64,000 nucleotides of DNA, from the NCBI RefSeq assembly GCF_009905375.1, contig NW_027419131.1, forward strand, positions 62,001 to 126,000. Reading direction: 5' to 3'. This document shows, piece after piece, positions 43,514-54,709 of this stretch (position 1 is its first letter; every line of letters starts with the position of its first letter). Below the pieces are notes generated by a model. That model did not search any database. It was given only the letters and a program-made list of their open reading frames with translations, and was not told the DNA's origin. The stretch is from Apium graveolens. Its lineage: Eukaryota > Streptophyta > Magnoliopsida > Apiales > Apiaceae. The position numbers and the translations under genes were made by a program.

Positions 43514-44849
43514 TGTTAGGTCCCAATGTGTTTGTAGAAGGGGGGGTTGAATACAAACAGTACCGAATAATCGATAAATGCGGAATAAAAAAAAATGTGA
43601 AACAAAATTCAAGTTAAATAAAAATATTATTAAACTTGAAAGGTGTTACAACAACTGTATCGATTACAAGGAATTAATCTCAAATTAATTATCACAAATT
43701 TAGAATAAATTCGACATGAACTTTTTCTATTTTTGCAATAATTAGAATCAAATGCTAAACGCGATTTGAGATTAAGTTCTAGGGATTTTGATCCGCTAGA
43801 TTGTTACACAAGAGCAAGATAAAGATTTCTAGTGGATTGGATTTAACTTTACAATCTAGAAATTTAATCTTGAAGTATGCAGATGAAAAGATGAAATATT
43901 TCTGCTTGTTTTTCTTTTCTGCTTTGTTCTTGACTTCTGTGTTCTGGATGATTTTTTGTTGAATGGCTGCTTCTGTCTTTAAGTAATCAACCGAATAGAA
44001 TAGAGATGGCATGGCAATCCTTTATACTAGCAAGACTTTCGGTGAGACAATCAGTTGAGCTAGTATGACTTTCGGTATGACTATCAAATGAACTAGCAAG
44101 ACTATCTGATTGAACTAGCAAGATAATCCTCTTCCAGTGTAACTTTCGGCAAGACAATTATTTGTACTAGCATGACTTTCGGTATGACTATTGATTGTCA
44201 TACCGATTGTCATATTAGTACAATCAGATTTGTCTTGCTGAATTTAAATGAATTTTAATCCAATTTAAATTCTGAAAATCCTTAATATTAATTCTGAATT
44301 AATTAATCAATTAATTCAATTAATCAATAAATTAATCTTTGCAGATATAATTTATTTTCTTAATTAAATTATATGACTTAATTAATTAATAGAGAATTAA
44401 TACTAACCTTGAGCAACAACCATTCTTCTGAATATCTTCTGAAAATCACTGAAAATTATGAATCAATTCCACCACTTCAATGTTGACACTCAATGTACTG
44501 TCTGGTTCATGAGTGACTAACTTCCGTGACGTTTCTTCAAGCCTTGACCTTGATACTCTTGATTTTCTTCAGACTAAATCCTTGTAATTAATTGATACCC
44601 TGACGAGATCTCTGTCACTTGATTAAATCCACAATCTTGATTTATATCACTGAGGCATGATCAATTTCTTGAACTTCTTCCAGTGAATTAATTCCTCAAG
44701 TCTGTAGATGAACCTTGTCTCTGAATCCTTTGACAGATATTACTTTGCGAGATCTCATTGACGGTATATCCACTATTTACTTATTACATTCTTATTTGAG
44801 TTGAGTTAAATCCTTGAATATACAAATAGGCTATGACATATGCCTTACA
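43514..44849 (-). repeat. Gag-only Sirevirus 5' LTR (1336 bp)
   Basis: Partner of 37524-38861, with primer site to the left and the CAGCC duplication at its right. Confidence 0.95.
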
Positions 44850-44854
44850 CAGCC

Positions 44855-45381
44855 TAATTGCAGGATTTAGAGTACAAAGAAGCATTACCATTTCCATGCA
44901 ATTATGAAGATATTCAAAGATGCTGGATAGAGTAATATACCAGCATGGAGTTAGACTAGATTAAGTTTGTCTTATTGTCTTGTCTTACTATCATGTAACT
45001 TGGTGATATATAAACCAAGTGTGGCAAGTAGAACATATAACTGTGTAAGCATTATTTTCAGAGAGATAGATAAAGCTGTATTTGTTAAACATTTCTCTGT
45101 AATTTTGTAAGTTCTCTTGTAAGCAGCTGTGTGATATTCAAGCATAACAGGGTTCTCAACTTTATATATATCTCTGGTGGATAAGTTCAAATCCATCAGA
45201 AAGTTTTAAAGACTTGTGTTTTATTGCTTTGTGTTTTAATTTCTATTATTCTTTCATTCCGCACTATTGCAAATCAAACACAGTTATATACTAGTAAGAA
45301 TATTCTTAAAATCAGAAAAAGTAGCCAGAATTACATTCAACCCCCCTTCTGTAATTCTTGTTGTATTGTTTGGGACTAACA
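44855..45381 (+). repeat. Sirevirus 5' LTR, right part
   Basis: Continues the LTR split at 37523 and ends TTTGGGACTAACA. With the left part it totals about 1030 bp, in line with the 1022-bp reverse copy at 62585-63606. The stretch ATTCAACCCCCCTTCTGTAATTC near the end, given here in part as CAACCCCCCTTCTGTAATTC, is shared with both other Sirevirus LTR groups in the window. Confidence 0.87.
45007..45014 (+). promoter_or_regulatory. TATA box of the Sirevirus 5' LTR
   Basis: GATATATAAACCAAG; the reverse copy has the same box at 62968-62975 in the same context. Confidence 0.65.
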
Positions 45382-45382
45382 A

Positions 45383-45395
45383 TTGGTATTGGAGC
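45383..45395 (+). other. Degenerate primer binding site
   Basis: TTGGTATTGGAGC directly after the LTR, against canonical TGGTATCAGAGC: two changed bases. Either decayed, or primed by a different tRNA. Confidence 0.65.
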
Positions 45396-45441
45396 AAGCT
45401 CTTGAAGTATAAAGAGTGTAAAGATCACCACAATCAACAAG

Positions 45442-47830
45442 ATGATTAGAAAGGATGTAGGAGTGAAAATTCCATTTCTGAACAAGGACAACTATCACCA
45501 CTGGAAGGTGAAGATGCACCTACATCTTCTTTCCCAAGATGAGGCTTATGTGGACTGCATCGAGAAGGGTCCTCATGTACCTATGAGAGCTGCAATAGGC
45601 AATGAACCGTCAGTTCCAAAACCCAGACATGAATGGTCTGATCCAGACATTGAACAAGTCAGGAAAGATAAAAAGGCCATGAACATACTGTTTAATGGTG
45701 TTGATGGTGGTATGTTTGACAACATAATCAACTGTAAAACAACAAAAGAGGTTTGGAACACAATTCAAATCATTTGTGATGGAATTGAGAAAGTAAGAGA
45801 GAACAAGATGCAGCTCTTGATTCAGCAATATGAACATTTTTACTGTGAAGAAAGTGAGTCACTCACTGATATATTTAGTAGATTTCAAAAGCTACTGAAT
45901 GCTTTAAAGTTTCATGGAAGGGTCTATCAAACAAAGGACTCAAACCTTAAATTTCTTAGATCTTTACCAAAGGAATGGAAGCCCATGACAGTCTCTTTAA
46001 GAAACTCTCAAGATTACAAGGAATTCACCTTGGAAAGACTGTATGGGATTTTAAAGACTTATGAGCTTGAAATAGAGAAAGATCAAAGGATGGAGAAAGG
46101 AAGGAAGAAAGGAGGATCCATTGCACTGGTTGCTGAGCAAGAGAGGTAAAAGGATATGAAGGTTGAAGTTATTGAATCTACATCAAAGGTCTGTGAAAGC
46201 AAGGGTAAAGGGCTGGTAGGTGAAAATGAAGAACAGTTGAGCCAAGATGACATGGATGATATAGATTAGCATCTAGCATTCTGCTCCAGGAGATTTTCCA
46301 AGCTCAAATTCAAGAAGAATTTTGGAGAAGCCAAGATAAACAGAAACATGGTTGATAAATCTAAATTCAAGTGTTTCAAATGTGGCTGGGCGGGTCATTT
46401 TGCTAGTGAGTGTAGAAAGTCTGATTCTAGTAAGAAGAAGTTTGAGCCTGTTGATTAAGCAAAAATATTTTAAGTTGCTCAAATAAAAGGAAAGGGCTTT
46501 CATCACACAAGAGAATGACTAAGCAGCAGATGGATTGGATGAAGAAGAAGAAACAAGTTATGTCAATCTAGCCCTGATGGCCAAGTCAGATGAAGCAGAA
46601 GTTAGTTCATCCAGTAATCAGGTAATCACCACTAACCTAGCACATTTGACTAAATCTGAGTGCAATGATGCCATCAATGATATGTCTACTGAGCTATATC
46701 ATTTGCGTGTAACTCTTAAGTCCCTCACTAAGGAAAATGCTAAAATCAAAGAAAACAATTTGTTTTTAAGTGAGAGGAATAATGTGCTAGAGTCTCAATT
46801 CATTGAATTTGAAAAAGTGAGAATTGAATGTAAAACTGCCAAGGATGAACTGACTAAATCTTTAAAGAAAGAAGAGATTTTAAAGAAGTAGCTAGAATGA
46901 GAACAAGAAGTGATTAAAGCATGGAAATCTTCTCGAGATGTCCATACACAAATCACTAAAGTTCAAGGGATAGAGTCATTTTGCGATGTAGCCTGGAAAA
47001 AGAGCAAAGAGAAGCTTGATTCCAATTTGATTAGAGTATTGTCAACGGATGTGGATTCGACGGATGATGAATGTTATCCGTCAAAAGACCAAAAGGACTA
47101 TCCGTCAAAAGATAAGGAACCACATCATTCGACTGAGAAAAAGCCAGTTAGAAAAGCTAAGTTAGCTAAGTTAAATGAAAAGTATGGATCAGTTTCTAAA
47201 AACTTTTTTCCAGGAGAATCAAGTCAAGTGAGAAAAGAAAAGAGAGTTAATGTTGGACATCTATCTATCAAGCAATTGAATGACATATTAGAAAAGATTG
47301 AGGTTAAAATAGAATCAAAAAGGAAAAATAATAGGAATGAGAATGTAGGAATTAACAAACATAACAACTACACACCTGATAAATATGCACCAAGAAAAAT
47401 CTGTGTTAAGTGTGGTAGTGTTAATCATTTATCTGTTAATTGTAAACTTGCTATGCCTACTCCTATGTCTGCACCTCCTTCATTTCCCAACATGCCTGCC
47501 ATGTCTATGAATGCTTTGCCTGCACAGAATATGAATGCACAATTTGATAATATTCCATTTGCACCTAATCCATATTATGCTGCATTTAGTATACCTCAAA
47601 TGCCATTTAGCATGCCTTACTAGAATAACATGTTTGCACATAGCATGCCTTTTCCTGTTAATCAAAATGTGCATGATAATTCTGCTTCAATGAATGGTTT
47701 CAAAGGTCCAAATCAAATGACTAAGGATGAATCTTAAATACCCAAGTCAAATAAGGTCAAACCTAAGAAACCAAAGAAAAAGGCTAACAAGGCAGGACCC
47801 AAGGAAATTTGGGTACCAAAATCAACTTGA
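45442..47830 (+). pseudogene. gag: Sirevirus gag, broken
   Basis: Starts MIRKDVGVKIPFLNKDNYHHWK, cited as MIRKDVGVKIPF and LNKDNYHHWK, the usual entry of copia gags. The first 235 codons hold the gag domain (VWNTIQIICDGIEKVRENK, LERLYGILKTYELE). After a TAA at 46147-46149 the same frame gives the knuckle CFKCGWAGHFASEC (about 46375-46415). Frames then change to an acidic, leucine-rich helix (46535-46891), a TAG, and 46910-47623 with a second knuckle, CVKCGSVNHLSVNC, and a methionine/proline-rich tail. At least four disabling changes are present. The tail ends IWVPKST, the equivalent of VWVPKKV in the gag at 41160. Confidence 0.9.
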
Positions 47831-47844
47831 TTTGATTTTGATGT

Positions 47845-48950
47845 GTGCGGGGAAATAGAAAGAATCTTTGGTATTTGGATAGTGGGTGCTCAAGGCACAT
47901 GACTGGAGATTCTACCCTGCTCACTGGGTTCAAGGAAAGAGCTGGCCCAAGTATCACTTTTGAAGATGACAACAAAGGTTATACTGTGGGAGATGGCTTG
48001 ATTTCAAAGGATAATGTCATCACTGAAGAGGTTACCCTAGTGGATGGACTCAAGCACAATCTGTTGAGTATCAGCCAGCTTTGTGATAAGGGCAACTCAG
48101 TCACTTTCAATTCTGAAGCCTGTGTTGTGACCAATAAGAGAAGCAACAAAATGGTTCTCACTGGGGTGAGAAAAGGAAATGTGTACTTAGTTGATTTTAA
48201 CTCATCAAATGCAGAATTTGTCACTTGTCTATTAAGCAAGGAAAGTCAAGATAAAGGTTGGCTATGGCACAAGAAGCAGTCCCATCTAAACTTCAAGACC
48301 ATGATCGAGCTAGTCAAGAAATATTTGGTTAGAGGTATTGCTCAAGTGGAGTTTTCAAAGGATGGATTATGTGATGCCTGCCAGAAAGGAAAGCAGATTA
48401 AAGCATCATTCAGAAAGAAGATTGATTCAACTATTGAAGAACCTTTGTAATTGTTGCACATGGATTTGTTTGGACCAGTCAATGTGTTGTCCATTTCAAA
48501 AAAAAAAGATATTGCCTAGTAATTGTAGATGATTTCTCAAAGTTCTCTTGGACATTTTTCCTAAAATCCAAAGATGAAGCTAGTGAAATCATCATCAATC
48601 ACATAAGGCAAGTCAACAATCATCCTGATTTCAAAGTAAGAAGAATCAGAAGTGATAATGGAACAGAGTTTAAGAATTCTGTGATGAGATTATTCTGTGA
48701 AGAGAATGGGATCAGGCATGAGTTCTCTGCAGCCAGAACTCCACAACAAAATAGAGTGGTGGAAAGAAAGAACAGGTCTCTTATTGAAGCTACAAGAACA
48801 ATGCTAGAAGAATCAAAGTTACCAACATATTTTTGGGATGAAGCTGTGATTACTGCATGCTACGCTCTGAATATTTCTTTGATCAATCAAGCAAAGTGCA
48901 TGACACCCTACCAATTGTTCAAGAATAGGAAGCCAACTCTAAACTACTAA
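47845..48950 (+). pseudogene. Sirevirus protease and integrase
   Basis: The protease motif is LWYLDSGCSRHMTG. The pre-integrase/zinc region follows: LWHKKQSHLNFKTM and CDACQKGK provide the HHCC set. Integrase starts HMDLFGPVN; an A-run near 48500 shifts the frame. Then RSDNGTEF and NRVVERKNRSLIEATRTML supply the second Asp and the Glu. The catalytic triad is readable but split over frames, with a stop after EEPL at 48448-48450 and another after NY at 48948-48950. After that the text is heavily decayed. Confidence 0.9.
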
Positions 48951-51113
48951 ATGTCTTTGACTGTAAATGCTCTATCTTAAGAAATCAAAATGATCAACAT
49001 GGAAAGTTTGATGTCAAAGCAGATGGAAGAATTTTTGTTGGATATGCTGTTGGAAAAGCATATAGAGTCTACAATCTAAGAACCAACATTGTTATGAATC
49101 AGTACATGTTGTGTTTGATGATAAAAAAGATTGATAGACTGCAAGATGGAGATTTCCATGAGAGCCTCAAATTTGACAATGTGGAGATCATTTATGAAAA
49201 TAGTGATGATGATAGTGATCAAAAACTAGTATCCAAGGACAATGCATAAAAGTCTATAACTAATGAAGCACATAATTTAACATCCATCGAAAGACCAAGT
49301 GCATCATCTGTCGAAAGACAATCTGCATCATCCGTCGACAAGGAAAGAACATCATCTGTCAATAGGCAAAGAACAACATCCGTTGATCCCTCAATAGGAG
49401 TTGAAAGTCAAGTAAGATCACAGTCAGAAAGAACCCCATCTTCAAGCTAAAGATCCATAAACTCAGGGGGAGTTTCTGATCATCAAAACTCTACTAATCA
49501 TCAAGACAACAATGAGGCATCTTCATCTAGAGCTAATCTAGCACTACAGAGAAAATGGACTAGAGATCACCCTTTTGAGCTCATTATTGGTGATGCTTCT
49601 TCTAAAGTTCAAACAAGAAAAGAAACTCAAGAAGAATGTCTATATAGCAGCTTTCTTTCAAAGGAAGAACCAAAGAAGGTAGAAGAAGCTCTGTTGGATC
49701 CTGATTGGGTTTTAACTATGCATGAGGAGCTAAATCAATTTGAAAGGAACAAGGTATGGAAGCTGGTACCCCAAGTCCAAAGGAAAGAATCCAATTGACA
49801 CCAAGTGGGTATTCAGAAACAAGATAATTAAAATGGCATAGTTGTCCGGAACAAAGCTAAATTGGTTGCTAAGGGCTACTGTCAATAAGAAGGAATAGAT
49901 TTTGATGAAACTTTTGCTCATGTTGCAAGACATGAAGTAATCAGAATCTTTTTAGCCTATATAGCCCATGCCAATTTCAAAGTCTATTAAATGTATGTCA
50001 AAAGTTCTTTCCTGAATTGAAATTTGGAGGAGGAAGTCTATGTTAGTCAGCCTCCTAGTTTTGAAGATCCAAACTTTCCAAAATATGTCTTCTATCTTTT
50101 GAAAGCGCTTTATGGATGAAAGCAAGCACCTAGAGCCTGGTTTGATACTTTGTCAAAGTTTCTCTTAGATAATCACTTCACAAGAGGTACTGTTGACAAA
50201 ACTTTATTCTTTAGAAATGTAAATGGCTCTAGTATACTTGTTCAAATATATGTAAATGATATTATATTTGGCTCTACAGATGACAAACTCTGCAAAAAGT
50301 TTGCCAAATTAATGCAAAGTAAGTATTAAATGAGCATGATAGGAGAACTAACTTACTTTCTTGGTTTACAAGTTAAGAAAGTTAGTGATGGAATATTCAT
50401 TAGTCAAACCAAATATATTTATGATCTTTTAAAGAAGTTTGATCTAATAGATTGCACATCTGCAAAAACTCCCATGGCCACTGCAACTAAACTTGAATTA
50501 AACACTCTTAAAAAGTCTGTGGATATTTCAAGCTATAGAGGCATGGTTGGATCACTTTTGTACTTAACAACTAGTAGGCCAGATATAATGTTTGCTACTT
50601 GTCTTTGTGCTAGATTTCAGACTGATCCTAGAGAGTCTCATTTAATAGCTATAAAGAGAATTTTCAGATATCTCAAGGGAACACCAAAACTTGGCATTTG
50701 GTACCCTAGAGATTCTGGTTTTGATCTAATTGGTTATTCAGATGCAGACTATGCAGGGTGTAAAATTGATTGAAAAAGCACTTAAGGAACCTGTCAATTT
50801 CTAGAAAACAAGCTAGTATCATGGTTCAGTAAAAAGCAAAATCTAGTTTCTACTTCTACAGCTGAAGTTGAATATATTGCTGCTGGTAGTTGCTGTGCAA
50901 AGATTCTATGGATGAAAATCCAATTGTTGGACTATGGTCTGCAAGTGGACATAATTCCTATTTCCTGTGATAACACAAGTGCAATTGCCATCACTGAAAA
51001 TCCAGTACAGCATTCAAGAACAAAGCACATAAACATCAAGTACCACTTCATTAGGGAAAATGTGATGAATGGTACTGTGGAACTTTATTTTGTTCCAAGT
51101 GAGAAGTAGCTTG
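48951..51113 (+). pseudogene. Sirevirus reverse transcriptase and RNase H
   Basis: Interrupted frames spell copia RT: KWTRDHP, LYGKQAP-like ALYG-stop-KQAPRAWFD, then the active site IYVNDIIFG (50249-50260), where the first Asp of YVDD is Asn. From 50330 the frame is clean for 147 codons with GELTYFLGLQVKK, SLLYLTTSRPDIMFA and YSDADYAGCKID, the last carrying the first RNase H Asp. STAEVEYIAA and CDNTSAIAI follow. It ends near LVDIFTKPLDEST at about 51150. This is the Sirevirus type of RT/RNase H by its sequence style. At least ten stops or shifts. Confidence 0.9.
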
Positions 51114-51159
51114 TAGATATCTTTACCAAGCCACTTGATGAATCCACCTTTACGAGGTT

Positions 51160-51691
51160 GTTAAGTGAGTTATGTATGCTTAATTACCCTTAAAATCACT
51201 TCTGATAATTTTACAAGCTGAAATGCAGCCAGAGACTTAATTGATCTTTCTGTCTTAGATGAAACTTTGGCTAAGTCAAAAATTTCATCTCGACGAATGT
51301 TCCTTATCCATCGAATTTGATCATCCATCGAAATAGAATAGTTTGATAAAAATCAATTACTTTTCTGGATTATTTTTAACCCGACGGATAATTGCTTTAT
51401 TCTCATTCATCGAATTGTCTACATCTTATCCGTTAATTTCCTGAACATTATCCATTAGATATACTTAGAGTCTGTAAGTATATCACGGCGGATAATTGAC
51501 AGAATTTTGACAGTTTATTTTATTTTTAAACGGCTATATTGGGAAATTCTCATTGGGTCTTTAATTTTTATTGCATTTTATCTGAGAATACATAAAAGCC
51601 TTAGCCTTTATCTTTCTCTATTACAATTAACTGATCTCTTCTTCTTAAAAGCAAAATTATCTTTCTCTCTACAAATTTCCTTGCTTTAACA
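51160..51691 (+). other. Spacer between pol and 3' frame, with CCGACGGAT motifs
   Basis: Non-coding, about 530 bp. Variants of the LTR motif recur: CTCGACGAATGTTC, ATCCATCGAA (three forms) and CCCGACGGATAATTG. A TATA-like ATATTGGG and a leader-like pyrimidine stretch precede the ATG at 51692; the 3' frame could be expressed from its own RNA, which is speculation. Confidence 0.4.
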
Positions 51692-53146
51692 ATGGCACCA
51701 GTAGTAAAGATCATGTCTCAGTCAGGATTCATATATGAGAAGAACAACTTTGTAGCACTAGTGAACAAAGATATTCCAGCATCTGAGGATTATTACAAAA
51801 TGATGGATTTTGTGAAGGGATGCAAGCTTAGCTATGCCATGCTGGAATCACCCGCAATCTATTGTGAAGTTATGGAAGAGATGTGGACTACTATTGTATA
51901 TCAGTCTAATGACAAAACCATCACTTTCTCCATTAAAGGTAAACAACATTGCATTAATAGTGATATTATCAAAGCATGCTTTAAAATTCCTGATAACACT
52001 ACTACTAAGCCACACACAGATGCTGATATAGTTAATTTGCTTAATTCTATGGGCTATGCATTTCCTACCACTAAGTTAAGTGAAATTAGGAGGCTAGGTC
52101 TTAGGAAAGAGTGGAGTTATCTGTGTGATATAGTTACCAAGGTGTTTTATGGTAAAATAAGTAACTTTGATTCTGTCAACAACATAATGCTTAACATGCT
52201 TTACATGATTCTTACTGATAAGTACTATAATTTCAGTGATGCCATTATTTTTGAGTTAGGATACAAGTTAGGGGAGATCAAAAAGAGATCTAAAAATGTT
52301 TATTATGCTAGATTCTTTATAATTATTGATAACCATATTTGTGAGAATCTTGTCATTGAAAACCCAATCAACAAACTGAATTATTGGGTTCAAGAAAGAA
52401 GAGTAATTGCAGAATTAAACAGGGCTGATCATCACAAGGAAGTACCCCTTGTTTATTTTCCTATCATGGATGGCCCTCAGGTAAGTGAGGTAAATTCTTC
52501 TGTCTATACTCCTCCTACCTCTCAAATTTCTTTGCCATAATCTGTGGCTATGGCATCTGTGTCAACGACCCAACAGATGCCTACCCAAGCCATAAAATCC
52601 AAAATTTCAAAATCAAAATCAAAGAAACCACACTCTGGTGTCTCTCAAAAGATGCCAATTTCAAAATCTACCAAAACCAAAGAGGGGAGTGTAAAGGGTG
52701 GTAAGGTTGGTGAGGGACAGGGTGAACATAAAAGAAACCCTAAGAATAAGGATGGAGAGGTGAGTGTACCCAAACCAAGCCACACCACAGTTTCCCAACA
52801 AACTGTGGTGCTTAATAAGGAAATTAGCACATCTCTAGTTTCATCCTCCCAAAAGGATGTTACTATTGAAATAAGCTCCCAAGCAGGAGCACAGGCCAAA
52901 AGGGTTAGGGACACATATTCACCCCAAACTTATACACGAAAGAAGAAAGCTAGAAAACTTGGGGATGCACAGGGATCACACACAGTGCAAACTGTAGCTA
53001 AAGACTCAGTCACTACACCATCTCAAATTCAGTTTGATGTGGCTCTAATAAATGTAGAGTCACAGCCAAAATCTTTAACAATTGAAGCACCAATCACACA
53101 AAACTCTCCCACCAATTCTCTGGATGTGGATATGATACACACATCA
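51692..53146 (+). pseudogene. Sirevirus 3' extra frame (globular domain plus basic tail), truncated
   Basis: From MAPVVKIMSQSGF the frame is open 282 codons to a TAA at 52538-52540, then stays in the same register for 202 more to 53152; a single CAA-to-TAA change would explain the break. The 3' end is cut by the copia LTR at 53147. Residues 1-260 look globular (FSIKGKQHCINSDIIKACF, WSYLCDIVTKVFYGKISNFD, IIFELGYKLGEIKKRS) and are reminiscent of the plant family called putative plant transposon protein (Transposase_32). The second half is Ser/Lys-rich with basic runs (KSKSKKPH, RKKKARKLG) like nuclear localisation signals. I see no membrane segment, so env-like is not supported. Function unknown. 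Confidence 0.75.
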
Positions 53147-54695
53147 TGTTAGTGTTTGTGCCCTAGAGACAACACTATGATGATTTAGTTTAAGACATTA
53201 GGATAATTAATGTTTATGTTCTATCGATTATTCCCTTTATAATTTATTAATTCTTAATTTACTGCGATCTAAATATTAGATTAATAAATGTCCTTAGAAT
53301 ATGATATGCAATTCTATATCTCTAAGTACGTGACTTAAAAATGAGATTATGAGAATATTATCAATATTCCTAAAGGTCCCTAGTCGAGTATTATTATTAA
53401 GGGACAATAATTATGCATTAAGACGGGTGTGTTTATTGACTGATGATCACATCTCATTGATCATAGGTATGATGATACTAAAGTCAAAAACACAGGAAGA
53501 TGTATAAGTACATGGTGCTGGACAGACCCAATGTGAGATTCTACATGTCTGTTGTGTCATAAGTAATTCTCACAGTGATAATGATGTAATGGTCCTTAGA
53601 CCTGAAGTCATTATATTTCTATACGAGAATTAATATAAATTAATTCCATTAAAAGTTGTCATTGACCGGGTAATGATAAAAGTGGACATTGGGTATATTA
53701 TGAATCATATGAGAAATATGAATGATCTAGATGGGATTTAACCCTGGGAGTGATATTATTGGCCTCTTGTGTGAGCTAAACTATGAAATACGTGGCCACG
53801 CTCAAATGTTGATTTGATATGATAGTCTACTCATTGATCAAGGAAACATGGATTAAACTATGATGAGGATGACACATTACATGCCTCTGGTTTAATCTCT
53901 AATATTTGGTTAAAGGGATTATATTACATTGTACATTATTCACGAAAGGTTTAATCGATCACCGATTCAATTATTATTACTTGGGTATTAATGATGTATT
54001 ACTAGATGCCGCTCATTGTTTACGATTTTAAATTAGATTTAAAATTCATTGCCAATATAATAATAACCTATAGGGTCACACACAAAGAATGCTTGAAGGA
54101 TTATTTAATTTAAATTGTTTTAAATTATATTAAAGTAATTCAAATTATTTATAATATTAATTAAGTATGACTTAATTAATTAGATAAATATTGATATTCG
54201 AATTTACTAATATTAATTAGAAAATTCATTTGTTAAATAATTAAGTGTGACTTAATCATTACACAAATAGAAATTTCAAATTAATAATAACTCCTAATTA
54301 GTTCAGAGTTATAATTCTTATTATACTCTCTATATAATCTCTTGTGTGGCTGATTTTGCATGAAGACTTTTACTAAAACCCTAGCCACCAAGGGAGAAGA
54401 TGGAGAGAGCAAGAAGAAACAAGTTTATGCTAGTACACATTCAATCTTTGCGTTCAAGCATTCGTGTGGATACCAATAGAGCGTAGATCGCGAGAGTGGG
54501 ATGCGTGGTGATTGAACAAGCTTTGGATCTTCATTAGTCAACCAATTGGTAAAGCTTCTTAAGGTAAATAATCTATTCTATGAATTAAATATATGTTTTT
54601 CGCATGGATCCTGTGGTGGGTTTCGAAAATTCTGATTTTTTTTTTTACATTTTTAATTACTGTTTCCGTTGCGTTTATGTACTCGAAACCCAACA
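53147..54695 (+). repeat. Copia 5' LTR (1549 bp)
   Basis: Begins TGTTAGTGTTTGTGCCCTAGAGACAA, quoted here as TGTTAGTGTTTGTGCCC and TAGAGACAA, and ends CTCGAAACCCAACA. The primer site follows after one base. No second copy is in the window, so the left edge is set by the TG and by where the 3' frame of the Sirevirus breaks off. Confidence 0.8.
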
Positions 54696-54696
54696 A

Positions 54697-54709
54697 TGGT
54701 ATCAGAGCT
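54697..54709 (+). other. Primer binding site of the copia element
   Basis: TGGTATCAGAGCT, canonical initiator-Met type, one base after the LTR. Confidence 0.9.

Larger units (their letters stand above)
37524..44849 (-). mobile_element. Gag-only Sirevirus (Ty1/copia), minus strand
   Basis: LTRs 37524-38861 and 43514-44849, TGTTAGG...CCTTACA ends, perfect TSD CAGCC (37519-37523 and 44850-44854), canonical primer site and polypurine tract. Inside are a 732-codon gag and a short protease/pre-integrase relic; integrase, RT and RNase H are absent. The LTRs differ at about 28 sites by eye (about 2%). The internal region is about 4.65 kb, far below a full Sirevirus. Confidence 0.95.
37021..53146 (+). 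mobile_element. Sirevirus-like Ty1/copia element, plus strand, 3' end outside window
   Basis: The 5' LTR (37021-37523 joined to 44855-45381) is recognised by its close match to 62585-63606 read in reverse. A primer-site-like sequence, a Sirevirus-type gag with two zinc knuckles, pol in copia order (protease, integrase, RT, RNase H) and a further 3' frame follow. It carries two insertions: a gag-only Sirevirus in the 5' LTR and a copia LTR at 53147 in the 3' frame. All coding parts have stops or frameshifts. The 5-mer left of it is GAGTA. Confidence 0.88.

Noticed and set aside
51692..53146. Envelope gene making the Sirevirus retrovirus-like
   Set aside because: I see no signal peptide, cleavage site or transmembrane helix; the tail is basic and nuclear-like.
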